Assembly: GCA_020226215.1 (NCBI GenBank)
Contig: CM035232.1
Coordinates: 79,882,693 to 79,946,692, forward strand
Direction of reading: 5' to 3'
Length of the DNA: 64,000 nucleotides
Source of the DNA: Sindora glabra
Lineage: Eukaryota; Streptophyta; Magnoliopsida; Fabales; Fabaceae
Shown here: in pieces, positions 1 to 10,386 of the stretch
Layout: every line of letters starts with the position of its first letter
Position numbering within the stretch: the first letter of the stretch is position 1
Made by a program: the position numbers and the translations under genes
The notes under the pieces: generated by a model
The model's database searches: none
Seen by the model: the letters and a program-made list of their open reading frames with translations, nothing else
What the model was told of the DNA's origin: nothing

Positions 1-81
1 TTTAGGACTTAGCAACACTACCTATAACCAATAATGTTTGTCATTCACACTAATCTTGAATCATTAAAGCATTTTAAGAGC

Positions 82-86
82 CAAAG
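82..86. repeat. Left target-site duplication of S1 (CAAAG)
   Basis: Identical to 1750-1754 on the other side of the LTR. A 5-bp duplication is the size made by Ty3/gypsy and Ty1/copia integrases. Confidence 0.9.
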
Positions 87-957
87 TGTAATGTCCCGAA
101 TTTTCAATTCTATTATTTGAATCTTTAATTTCTGAGGCTGTAGAAACGAAGAGCATGTTTGAATTAGCCTGGTGGGTGAATCTCAAGTTGAAAAGAATTA
201 AGTGTAAAGGTAATCGGAATTTTGAAGGAAAACGGATAGTAGGGAAAGAATTAATTTCCCTAAATAGTATGAATGATCAGAGGAGGTTGGAAAACCCTAA
301 AAGGGGAGGTTGTCTAAGTCTGATAGTGTAAGGAATTTTAAACAGACAGAAACCCTATGGACTATTTTGCAAAAGTGCAGAATCGGGTGTGGTTAAAGTG
401 TAAATAATTAAGGATTTGGGATCTAATATGAATAACTAAGAGTTTGGGGTGCAATATGTGATTTTAATTAGTGTGACCAATGGATTTATGACAAGTGTCA
501 TTATTATAAAAATAATGGCAAGAATAGCCTTAATAATTGGTGCCAAAGGACTAAAATATCCTTGGGAACCTCAAAAAAGACCAAAATGCCCCTAGAGCTT
601 CATGAAAACTCTCCTCTCTTCTCCATTTTTGAAAAAGCTGCAGAAAATCTCCATGAAAGCTCCAAAACGTGCAGGACAGAGAGAGAAAGTTTCTTTTGAG
701 TTTTTCACCCAAAAATACCAAGATTCAAGCTAAGGTGTAGAAGGGAAAATTGCTCCTCTCATCAAGCTCTATCTATTGGTGTCTCTAGATTGAAGAAAAG
801 CCCAAGTTTGATCAAGTTTGGGGAGCTCCAAGTGAGGATTTTCAAGTTGCACCAAGAGACTAAAGAGTGATAACTTGCCAACTTGCAAAGGCAAGAGGAA
901 GTATAAAGGAGTTTTGAGTGAGAGCAAAGGGAACATCACATTGGAAGCTTGTGAAAG

Positions 958-1492
958 GTAGCTAGCTTTATCCTTAAGCTTTGATTTCTATTTATATGAT
1001 TTTATGAATTTTATGCCATTGTATGGAATGTGTATGGAATTGTTGTGGCACTACCCGAGAAGACAGTAGAATACTGTGTTTGGCCTATGGGTCGGGATCC
1101 TCGGGGGTAATAGTGCATTTGTTGTGTGTGGTACCTATGGCCAGGGACCTCGGGAAGACAGTGTGATACTGTGTTAGGCCTTTGGCTCGGGAACCCCGGG
1201 AAGACAGCGTGATGCTGTGTGAGGCCTAGGTATGATTAATTATGATGGCCATCTAGATATTGAGATAAATCCTTGAATGGACTTGATGATTGCTGTGTGA
1301 AATGCATATTTCCTACAATGGTATGGTATTGAATATGATGATAATCGATTAATTGATTTCGAAACGTATGTTTTATTTGCTTAAGGATCTGGAATGGCTT
1401 GAAAGGTTTTTATGGAAATAGTTAGCTACTGGGAAACTTTGTTTCTCATGTTTTCTGTTTTCTGTTTTCTGTTTTGTGACTAACCATTCCAG
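958..1492 (+). other. Intron-like segment inside LTR S1 (predicted)
   Basis: AAAG|GTAGCTAGC at 958 resembles a plant 5' splice site. A pyrimidine-rich run followed by CCATTCCAG|GTGATG ends at 1492. Both junction sequences are kept in the diverged sister copy S2 (59454-60050 on the minus strand). This is a prediction only; no transcript evidence is available here. Confidence 0.35.
1059..1228 (+). repeat. Three spaced repeats with ACAGT...ACTGT hairpins
   Basis: Copies start at 1059, 1154 and 1200. Each reads close to GAAGACAGTGTGATACTGTG and is followed by a GGCCT-TGG-CTCGGGA-type block. Each copy carries 5-bp inverted arms ACAGT/ACTGT (the third is varied). The inverted sister LTR S2 has the same repeat with an extra unit, so copy number varies within the family. 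Confidence 0.7.
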
Positions 1493-3021
1493 GTGATGCT
1501 TCCAAAGGCTCTCATGATAGAGGACAATGATAATTTTGAAGTTGTAAACGTTTATATAGTTGGAAATATTGTATATGATGGATGTATATCCTGTAAATTG
1601 AACTTTTGTATAATTATATGAATTTTGCTCATGTGTATAAAGTACAGAATTTTGAGATATTCCGTATTAGCTTGAGGTAGATAATGAATGAGTGCGTAAT
1701 AATCATCTAGTAATCAAGGAATAAGGTGTTAATAAGTAAGGGAGTTACACAAAGGAAATTAAATAAAAGGCTTGCAAGGTGGATTAAGTTAATTAAAACA
1801 TTTTTATATGTAATACAATACAAGCAAGGTAAAGATAATATAGTGGTTGATGCATTATCTTAAAGGTATCTTTTTATCTTTATTTCATAACCTAAATTGT
1901 TAGGTTTTAAGCATATTATGGATTTGTATAGGAGTGATAATGATTTTTTTAACTATCATTGAAACTTTGGCAAAGATAGCCTTTGTGAAATTCTATAAGC
2001 ATGATAATCTTTTATTTAAAAGAAAATTTGTATGTACTTAAGAGTTCTCTTAGGGAAATGCTTATGAAGGAAACCAATGAGGGAGGTTTAATAAGACATT
2101 TGGAATTAGTAAAAATCTAGATATTTTTAATGAGCATTTCTTTTGGCCTAACATGAAACATGATATAGAGAAATATTATACTAATTGTGTTGCTTGCAAA
2201 AAGGCTAAATCTAAAATTTTGCCAAATAGACATTACACCTTACTTCTTATTTCTAATGAACCTTGGACTGACATTTCTATGGATTTTATGCTAAAATTTC
2301 TATGAATTTTGTGCTACGTTTACCAAAGACCGAGAAAGGAAAAAAATTCTATATTTGTTATTGTTAATAGGTTTTTAAAGATGGCACATTTCATACCTTA
2401 TCACAAGATGAATGATACAACAAACATAGCTAATATTTTCTTTAAAGGAATTAGGAGATTGTATGCAGTGCCAAGGAGCATTGTGTTCAATAGAGATACT
2501 AAGTTCTTGAGCTACTTTTGAAAATTTTTATAGGTTGAGTTAAGACTAAGTTGCCATTTTTAATAAATTGTCATCCTTAAATTAATAGACAAATTGAGGT
2601 AGTGAATAGAAATTTAGGAACTTTATTATACTTTATAATTAAAAAGATTTTGAAGAGTTAGGAAGAATACTTGCTTCATATTGAATTTGCATATAATAAA
2701 ATTATTCATTTTGCTACTAATGTTTCTCTATTTGTAGCTGCTAATGGCTTTAATCCATTAACTTTTTTAGATTTATTATCCTTGCTTATTGATAAGCATT
2801 CTAGTTTAGATAGGAAAAGAAAAGTGCATGTGATATGAAAGTCACATAAGCAAGGTTGAATATTGAGAAGAAAATTGAATAATATGTCAAGCAAGACAAT
2901 AAAGGACAAAAAAAAGGTTATCTTTGAGTCAGGTTATTGGGTATGGATTCATATAAGGAAGAAAGATTTCTAACTCAAAGGAAGTGCAAATTACACTTAA
3001 GTAGAGATAGTCCTTTTCAAG

Positions 3022-3790
3022 TGGGCTTTCATATCTATCGGAGGGTCCAATTATAAAAGTTAAAGTTAAAAAGATCAATGAGGGACACTAAGGGCTTATG
3101 GAGAGAATTTGGATGCATGAAAAAGCTGGTTGGATGAGTTTGGAAGAGCTTGAATGATGTGTATTTTAGCTTTGACTAATTCTATGTGAGTACTCGAGTA
3201 TAGTACTCAAGCACTAAATTGTGATTTCAATTCCATATTCAAAGACTTGAATATAGTACTTGAGTACTTGTAGATTTCTTCTCAATATTTGAGTAATATA
3301 CTCAGGTACCTTAATTAGATGCAAACCTATTTATTCATTTTTCTTTATTTCTTGCTATTTAAGATATTATTAAACCTTATATTAGTTTGGCCTATTATTT
3401 GGTATTTTATTTTAGATAATTAATAATGTTTAATTCACTTTCTAAATTAGGCCTAATTAGTCCAATTAGTTTAGTTGACCTTTAGAATTTGAAAACCTAT
3501 TAGAGGAGGGTTATTTGTCATTTTTAGAACTTTTAGCATTTATGAATCTAAAAACTCTTAGGAAGCCTTTCCTTTTAAAGGTTCTAGCAGGAACTTTAGA
3601 TTCATTTAGATTGATTCAACTCTTCTAACATCAAATCTAACTTATCAAAGGATTAAAATCATTTATAGCATGATCTCTTCTCACTAATCACTTTCATTCT
3701 TCTTATTTTTTAAAGTATGGTGTGATAATCATTCTTTTTTTATTTGATTTTAAGATTTAGGATGATCCAACCCTAGGAATTCACATTATT
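3022..3790 (+). mobile_element. CRM-like LTR joining two pol/gag blocks
   Basis: It aligns by eye with the LTRs starting at 25876 and 27258, except that the first 20 or so bases are missing. The join to upstream pol lies just after the integrase C-terminal region. Its 5' part holds the polyprotein tail, recognisable around 3060-3120 (KINEG-like, compare MTRIRAKKINEG in the better copy near 27310). It ends close to GGAATTCACAT and is followed by a tRNA-Met-like primer site. It serves at once as 3' LTR of the upstream pol and 5' LTR of the downstream gag, as in an LTR-internal-LTR-internal tandem. Confidence 0.7.
3187..3312. repeat. Cluster of ACTTGAGTAC-type palindromes
   Basis: Several degenerate copies of GTACTYGAGTAC, such as GAGTACTCGAGTATAGTACT, occur within about 125 bp of the LTR. 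A looser cluster recurs near 4290-4420, and the motif also occurs near 27445-27550 in the related LTR. The role is unknown. Confidence 0.55.
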
Positions 3791-3803
3791 TGGTATTTAT
3801 AGC
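3791..3803 (+). other. Degenerate tRNA-Met primer binding site
   Basis: TGGTATTTATAGC directly after the LTR resembles TGGTATCAGAGC, the usual initiator-Met primer site of plant LTR elements. The matching position after the LTR at 27258-28034 reads AGGTATTCAAAG, giving the same consensus. Confidence 0.6.
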
Positions 3804-5188
3804 ATTAGTTTCTCATATTCTCAAGTTGTATTCTTATTCATTAGCTTTTTTTGTTTGATCTTTTCATCTTTGGTTTTCTAATCTACTTTAGTGTTATTTT
3901 TATTGTAATTTGTTCCATTTTTGCTATCTTTGTGTTTCTCTTGTTGCTTTTTTTGACATTGTGTTTAAATCCAAGATTGATTCCTTATTGTTCATTAAGT
4001 TATGTTCCTTTGTTGTTGTTTATGCATAATTGTATTAAATTATTTAATTTAAGTCCAATTTGTGAGTTAATTTTATGCTTTAGCTTGTTGTTGTGTTCAA
4101 TCATTGAATTCATTATTATTCCTTGCTTTTAATGTCTCAAATCTTTGTAGATTTGTGTTTCATTTTGTCAAATTTCATTAGAAAATAATTAGTATGAATG
4201 CTTGCATTGAACTTCTTAGCAAAAAGTTTAAAAATATAAAGTTTAGTAACAAGTACCTAAGTTCTATAATCAAATATTGCATAAAATTGCATAGTACCCA
4301 AGTACAGTAGTTAAGCACTTGAAGGTAGAGAGCACCCAAACTTGTGATGCTTGAATCTAGTATTCGAATATCATGAATAAATTGTTCAATACTCAAATCT
4401 AGTACTTAAGTATTGCAAGGCAAAAGCAACATCAATCCTTTGTAACTGAGCACTCTTTTGTGATTGTGATATTCACTTATAAATTGCTCCTTTACCCTAC
4501 TTTGTTTAATACCAAAGGTGTTATACAATCATTTGAGGTATTAATCTAAAAAAATTAAAAGAAAAGTGAATAAAAAATAAGAAAAAAAAAGCAAGATCAA
4601 AAGTAAGAATCAAAAGAAGCAAAGAAAAAGAAAATCAAAAGTGAAAGAAAAGAAAAACAAAAGGAAAGTAAGAAAAAAATTCCCAAAGAAAGGGAAAGTT
4701 GTTTATTAAAGAAGTCGGTTATTGAATTCTATGCCTTATTTCATCCTTGTATACTCTTATTCATCTTTAAACTTCTCATTTTGAATTAAATTTTTCATTA
4801 CTTCTTTCATACATCTTGATATTCCATTGTTTAACAATATTTTAATTATTAATCCTATCTCTTTATTATATATTGTGTGTCTTTATTTCTTCTATGTATT
4901 TTCCTTTCTTGAATTCTAAAATGTGTTTATTAATCTTTTTATTATTTAGCTCTTTATTGAGTGAAATTATTTGTTGCATTGGTTGAATCTTGTTCATAAT
5001 GTCACTTAATTCCTAAAGAACCATTAATAGGGAACGATAAGAGTGGCAAAAGGTAAGAGTGTGTGAAATCATTTACAGTTATGTGCAAACACGAGTGAAA
5101 CATCCTAAAACTCAAATGAAAAGTGTGTTCTTGTGAGGTATTATTCTTTATCTAACCTTTTTTTTTGTAGGGAAAAATCTTTATAAAG
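3804..5188 (+). other. CRM-like 5' untranslated leader
   Basis: This non-coding stretch lies between primer site and gag. It contains an AT-rich region (3850-4180) that also follows the LTR at 27258-28034, and a purine block at about 4545-4690 made mostly of A and G. The only open frames in it are low-complexity, not recognised proteins. Confidence 0.55.
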
Positions 5189-6460
5189 ATGTTAGAAAGT
5201 AATATGAACAATAGTGATATAATGATAGTAATTTAAGAACAATTAGAGAAAGCTGTCCAAGAACAATTGAAGAGAGCTATGCGAAAATATTTTTAGAAGA
5301 TTGATGAGAGGATTGAAAGAATGGAGTAAGAGAAGAGAAAAGAGACAAAATGAGAGACAACATGATAAAAAGGAAGTAAATAGTAATGATGGAACTAGTG
5401 AAAGTTCAAACTCATCAAATAGAAGTGTGAGAAGAGGAGATGAAAGGAGGAGAGAAAGAAGAAGAGATAAAAAATGAAGAAATGGGGGGAAAGATAAAAG
5501 GAGAGCAAGAGATAGGCAAAGGAGGGAAGCAATGGATGATAAATTTGACAATATCAAAATTAAGATCCCTTCATTCCAATAGAAAAATGATTTCAATGCT
5601 AACTTAGCATGGGAAAAAAGATGGATGTAGTCTTTGGTTGCTATAACTATCTAAAAAAGAAAATAAAAGTTGTAGTTATTAAATTCTCCAAATATGCTAT
5701 TGTTCGGTGGGATCAATTCATGATGAATGCTTGAAAAAATAAAGAAAGACCTATACATACTTGGGAAGATTTTAAATTTGTTATGAGGAAGAGGTTTATT
5801 CTTAGTCATTATCATAAAGACATGCGTCAAAAATTACAAAGCCTTGTACAAGGTTCTAAGAGTGTTAAAGAATATCACAAGGAGATGGAGCTTGTTATAT
5901 TAAGAGCTAATGGTGAAGAAGATAAAGAGACTACTATTGCTAGATTTCTTTATGGATTGAATAGGAAAATTGCTAATGTGATTAAGCTACAATATAACAA
6001 AAACATGGAGGATATGGTGCATATGGTTATGAAGGTGGAAAAGCAATTTAAGAGGAAGAATTCTTCCAAACATAGTTTTCATTTTGGTTCCATATAGATA
6101 ACATGAGACAAGAAGGTCACAAGAAAGAAGATAAAGGGAGCAAGTATAATAAAGATTCTTCTTCCAAATCAAAAGGTAAAAACCTCAAAGGGAAAGAAAA
6201 TGTCAAACAACCTCAAAGACATTCTAACATTAAATGCTTTAAATGCCTTGAGAGAGGTCATATTGCTAGTCAATGTCCTAAGAAAAGGGTTATAACATTA
6301 AAAGATGGAGACTATGAGTCCACTAGTGACAAAGATAACAAAGAATCCATAACATCTTCTTATAAGGAAAGTGAAGAAAGCGGAAGACCATTTGATGGAT
6401 ATGCCTTAGTGATTAGAGGAGCATTGAATGTGTAAGAAAAATAAGAAGGATTAAAGCAAA
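5189..6460 (+). pseudogene. CRM-like gag, inactivated
   Basis: Gag is the structural nucleocapsid protein of the retrotransposon particle. The probable start is ATG 5189. The first third (5189-5580) encodes a charged Arg/Glu-rich arm now full of stops. The capsid-like region follows, with a degenerate WDQ motif near 5710 and the open stretch 5783-6097 (SKSVKEYHKEMELVILRA). A second open frame, 6103-6435, carries a CX2CX4HX4C zinc knuckle (CFKCLERGHIASQC, residues 45-58, bases 6235-6276) for RNA binding. A stop and short gap (6095-6103) separate the two frames, so a full Gag cannot be made. Confidence 0.85.
6235..6276 (+). other. Gag CCHC zinc knuckle
   Basis: CX2CX4HX4C with all four metal ligands intact, in the open frame 6103-6435. 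This is the best-preserved functional motif of the element. Confidence 0.85.
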
Positions 6461-6464
6461 GAGA

Positions 6465-6870
6465 AAACATCTTTCATACTAGGTGTAACATCAAAGTTAA
6501 AGAGTGTAATGCAATGTCATCATAGATAATGGTTGTCATGCAAATGTAACAAGTATTAGCTTAGTAGAAAATTTGAATTTGCCTACTTTGCAACATCCAA
6601 CTCCATACAAATTACATTGGATGAATGATAGTGGAGAGATGGGGGTGACCAAGCAAGTGATGGTATCCTTCTCCATTAGAAAATACCATGATGAAATACT
6701 TTGTGATGTTATCCTAATGTGTGCTTGCCATCTTTTACTAGATAGACCTTAGCAATTTGATAGGAAGGTTACTTATAATGGTGTCCTCAATAAGTATTAA
6801 TTTGTGAAAGAGGGGAGAAAAATCAATCTTAAACCTTTGACCCCATAATAAGTATATATGGATCAAGTGA
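6465..6870 (+). pseudogene. CRM-like aspartic protease, inactivated
   Basis: The protease would cut the Gag-Pol polyprotein. Pieces in two frames match the CRM-type protease: the active-site region reads like DNGCHANV where DGGSCTNV is usual, followed by LVENLNLPTLQHP (about 6560-6600), MVSFSIRKYHDEILCDV (about 6660-6715) and HLLLDRP (about 6730-6750). At least one frameshift and several stops interrupt it. It runs into a Lys/Glu-rich linker (6860-6954) cut by the LTR at 6955. Confidence 0.75.
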
Positions 6871-6954
6871 GTTTATAAAATAAGAGAGAAGAAGAAAAAA
6901 GAAAAAAACGAGTATGAAAAAAATTAAATGTGATAAAAAGAAGAAAATATTGAA

Positions 6955-8581
6955 TGATGAGAAAAATATTTACTATATCATGTCCTCCTATTTCATGTCT
7001 CTTATTGAGTTAAATATGTTTAATTTCACATAATTGATCTTATTTTATAATTTAGGATTAGTTTTATAATGTTCTAAATTTATTCAGTTAATGTTAGATT
7101 TTGACACTATTTTTATTTTTTAACTATATCTTAAGCTACAAATGTTATATTAGGGTGATTTTTATACCATTAGAAAGCTTGAAGAAATATCTACAACTTT
7201 GTTATTTTGGTCAAAACATAGCTCAGACTCCTTTAAGTCCTTATTTAATTGAGAAATTGAAGCTTTATCTCTATTCTAACTGAGCTAGTTTTGGTTTTTA
7301 TGCCATATTTGGAGGTACAAAAGTCCAATTAATGTAATACTAGCACTAAAATTTCATAAGACCCAATTTTACAACTTTTTTGTTTATGGATTACCCAAAT
7401 TACATTGTTTTAGTGGTTTTATACTAGTTAGAAGTTAAACCTAGGGGATTTTTATTATTGTAACTCCTAGAGTTAATTGATTTGTAAAAATGGGTTTTAA
7501 GCTTCTAAAAATTAGGAAGGCCTTATTCTTGTAATCCTAAGAGCCATACAATTTAGGTCTAATAGGGTTTTATGTAAATTAAGTTAGATAAAAGAAGAGA
7601 ACCTATTGGACTTGAGAGACTTGATAGTATTTAATAGATAGCTTTTCTTTTCTTCTTCTAGCTTTTTTGCTCTTTAGCCATGAAAGGCTAAATTCAACGT
7701 TGATTCAAGGAGTTTAAGGTTCTTCTCTACTAGATTATGATATCATGATTTACAATGTTAACTTTCTTTAATTAATTTTCTTATTCTCTTAATTACTTAT
7801 GCTAATTTCTTGAAATTACATGTATTAGATGTTAATTTGGTATAGTTGGTATTTATCCTTGTGATTTCTAATATCTTAATATATTAATATTGAATTTTGG
7901 TTAGTAAATCATGATTTTACACATAGGTATAGAGGGTTGAGGGATTAATTTGGAGGTTTCTAATTTAATTTCTCATATCAACTGAATTCCATCTTTAAAT
8001 CAATTTTAATCTAGCTTAGGGATTATAATAATTGCTTAATTCGGCTAATCTTAATTGATTAAATTCTAGATGGCTACCTAGTGTAGGATTTATGAATTAT
8101 TGCAGGGGTCCTAGGTAATTCAAGGTTGAAAGATTGATTAGAAAAGTCAAATCTCAATTAATCCATGATTAATCCAAACTAGAGCTCTTAATTCCTTGAG
8201 TTAACTATTTCATTACATTAATTTCCTTCCTTACTATTTATTTTGTGTTTTGCTTTATTTAGTACATTTATTTCAATTTTGAATCACAAAACCCTCCAAT
8301 TCTATGTTTTGCATAATTATACTTTTTGTTACCGTATACTGTTCTCTTCTACATCTTGTCTATCATTCTTTCCGATTTGTATTTGCATTTTATTTGTAAT
8401 CATTTCTTGTGTTTTTAGTGCATAATAAACTAGACAATTGAGTAAACATTATTAGTAATTCAATTTAGAGAAGATAATTCAAGGGATCACTAGGAGGCCG
8501 ACTTGGTTTACTTCACTATATTGCATTATTTTAAGAAAACCAATAATAAACTGATTTTACTGCATTATGGCATATAGATAA
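6955..8581 (+). mobile_element. Athila-type solo LTR L1
   Basis: A 1627-bp sequence starting TGATGAGAAAAATATT, matching the LTRs at 10387, 14262 and (inverted) 42149. Its 3' end is decayed (GCATATAGATAA where GCATGCACATCA is expected). Flanks are TTGAA (6950-6954) and GTGAA (8582-8586), a 4-of-5 duplication. The host protease-RT linker resumes after it. No primer site or internal region follows, so it is a solo LTR. Confidence 0.75.
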
Positions 8582-9515
8582 GTGAATGAAAAGAAGAAGA
8601 GTGTAAATGAAAAATGAGAGAGTTCAAAATAAATGAGTGGAAAGATAAGTTTGTATGCAAGAGTGATGTGAGGAATACACACTTTACATTTAGGCCTATG
8701 TTTGTACTTTTGTACAAAGAAGCCCTTGTTAACATTAACCATGAAAGCTTTATTTTGCCAAGAACATAAAATTTGTTTTGCAAGATTTTGAAGACATATT
8801 CTTAAAGGAGGTTCCAAAAGAGTTACCACCCCAGAAGGGTGTAAGTATCAAATTAACTTCATTATGGGAGCCTTTATCCTAAATTGTTTCACTTATAAGA
8901 CTAACCTAAAAAAAGTAAAAGAAATTTAAAGGTAAGTGGAAGATTTCATGTCAAATAGATACATAATGAAAAGTATAAGCCTTTATGCTGTGTCAATCTT
9001 GTTAGTGCCTAAGAAGGATAAAACATGGAGAATGTGTGTTAATTATTGGCGAATAAAAAAAACACTATAAAGTATAGATATCCTATTCTTTGGCTTAATG
9101 ATATGCTTGATAAATTACATGGGTCTTGTGGTTTTTTCAAAGATTAATTCAAAACAAAGATATTATCAAATAAGGATGAAAAAGAGTGATGGATGGAAAA
9201 TTGCCTATAAAACAAAACATATTTTATATAAATGGGTTATGATGGCCTTTAGTTTGTTTAATGTACTAAGTACCTTTATGAGATTGATAAATCATGTTTT
9301 GCGTTCTTTCATTAGAAAATTTATGGTTGTTTATTTTGATGACATCTTTATGTATAGCAAGAATGTGGATGAGCATGTTTTGCATTTGAAATGTGTTTTA
9401 CAAGTTTTGAAAGATGAAAAATCGAATGTAAACATGGAAAATTGTTCATTCAGAATGAATAAGATTACGTTATTGGGCTATATTGTTAGTAATAAAGGAA
9501 TTGAAATAGACTAGG
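8582..9515 (+). pseudogene. CRM-like reverse transcriptase, inactivated
   Basis: Reverse transcriptase makes cDNA from the element RNA. About 8680-8830 is the linker before RT (VLQDFEDIF-like). The palm begins near 8980 (LVPKKDKTWRMC-like). The best stretch is the open frame 9098-9514, with KINSKQRYYQIRMKKSD and the catalytic box YFDD at residues 79-82 (bases 9332-9343), followed by IFMYSKN. LLGYIVSNKGIEID closes the thumb before a stop. The active-site aspartates are kept, but stops upstream of 9098 and at 9512 break the protein. Confidence 0.85.
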
Positions 9516-10386
9516 AAAAAGTGAGACCAATTAGGGGATTAGGTTAGTTAGTTTTTATAAGAGGTTTATGATTCACTTTAGTACTATGGCTGCCCCATTG
9601 AGGGAGTTTTTTAAAAAGAATATTGAGTTTCATTAAGGTGAAAAGCAAGAGATGCATTTAATTTATTGGAAGATAAATTCACTTCAACCTCTTTTCTTGC
9701 TCTTTTAAATTTTTCTAAAACATTTGAATTGAATATGATGCTTTGAATATGGGTATTGGAGCTATGTTAATGTTAGAAAAGAAGCCTATTACTTTCTTTA
9801 GCGAGAAACTAAGTGGAGTAACTCTTAATTATCCAAACTATGATAAAAAGCTTCATGCTTTAGAGACTTAGCAGTATTATTTGTGGCTGAAAGAGTTCAT
9901 GATTCACACAAATCATGTATCCTTGAAATAGTTAAAGAATAATGGAAAGCTAAATACATTGTGGATTGAATTGATTAAAACATTCCTATATGTCATACAA
10001 TATAAGCAAATTAAAGATAATATAATTGTCAATGCATTATCAAGAAGGTATCTTCTTTTTTCTACTTTGCAATCTAAGTTGTTAGGTTTTGAACATATTA
10101 AAGATTTATAATGGAATGATCATGATTTTGTTATTATTTTTAAAGCATGTGAAAAGAAATCTTTGGGGAAATTTTATAGGCATGAAAGTTTCTTGTTTAG
10201 AGAGAATAAGTTGTGTATGGTTAGAGGATCCCTAAGGGAATTGCTTATAAGAAAAGCCCATGGCAAAGGGTTTTATAGGGCATTTTGGGATTAGGAAAAC
10301 TCTAGACATATTCAATAAGCATTTCTTTTGGCTTATCATGAATTATGATGCAAAAAATATTGTGCTAATTATATCACATGCAAAGA
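9516..10386 (+). pseudogene. CRM-like RNase H and integrase zinc finger, truncated
   Basis: The RNase H region follows RT (ITFFSEKL-like near 9790, FVIHTNHVSLK-like near 9895, ALSRRYL-like near 10035) with many frame changes. The integrase N-terminal region follows, with GHFGIRKTLDIFNKHFFW readable in 10260-10445 and CKKYCANYITCKED-like sequence in another frame. The CX2C half of the HHCC finger is cut at 10386/10387 by the next LTR. The catalytic integrase core of this copy is missing from the window. Confidence 0.75.

Larger units (their letters stand above)
87..1749 (+). mobile_element. Solo LTR S1, inserted in RNase H
   Basis: A 1663-bp sequence begins TGTAATGTCCCGAA and ends AAGGGAGTTACA, so it has TG...CA ends with 5-bp inverted termini. 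It is flanked by the perfect direct repeat CAAAG (82-86 and 1750-1754). The surrounding RNase H reading continues across it when the LTR and one repeat are removed. A second copy lies inverted at 59190-61758. No internal retrotransposon region accompanies it, so it is a solo LTR left by LTR-LTR recombination. It contains three hairpin-bearing repeats at 1059-1228 and an intron-like donor/acceptor pair. Confidence 0.92.
1..3021 (+). pseudogene. Decayed CRM-like Ty3/gypsy pol, RNase H to integrase C-terminus
   Basis: This is the 3' half of a retrotransposon polyprotein. RNase H copies the retrotransposon genome by removing RNA, and integrase inserts the cDNA. Bases 1-86 read as the RNase H stretch that resembles LESLKHFKSQ. 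The same protein resumes at 1750 with KLNKRLARWIKL-like sequence and ends near 1865 with the typical VVDALS. The gap is solo LTR S1. About 2040-2210 is the integrase zinc-binding region and 2270-2720 the catalytic core. The open stretch 2309-2521 contains FLKMAHFIPYHK. The second catalytic aspartate position reads N (VFNRD). About 2880-3010 is the integrase C-terminal region (VWIHIRK). Stops and frameshifts are frequent, so it is dead. Assignment to the CRM clade is inferred from this pol together with the gag and protease downstream. Confidence 0.8.

Noticed and set aside
5243..5596. 117-codon minus-strand frame rich in Leu and Ser
   Set aside because: It is antisense to the purine-rich Arg/Glu arm of the CRM-like gag, so it is a composition shadow.
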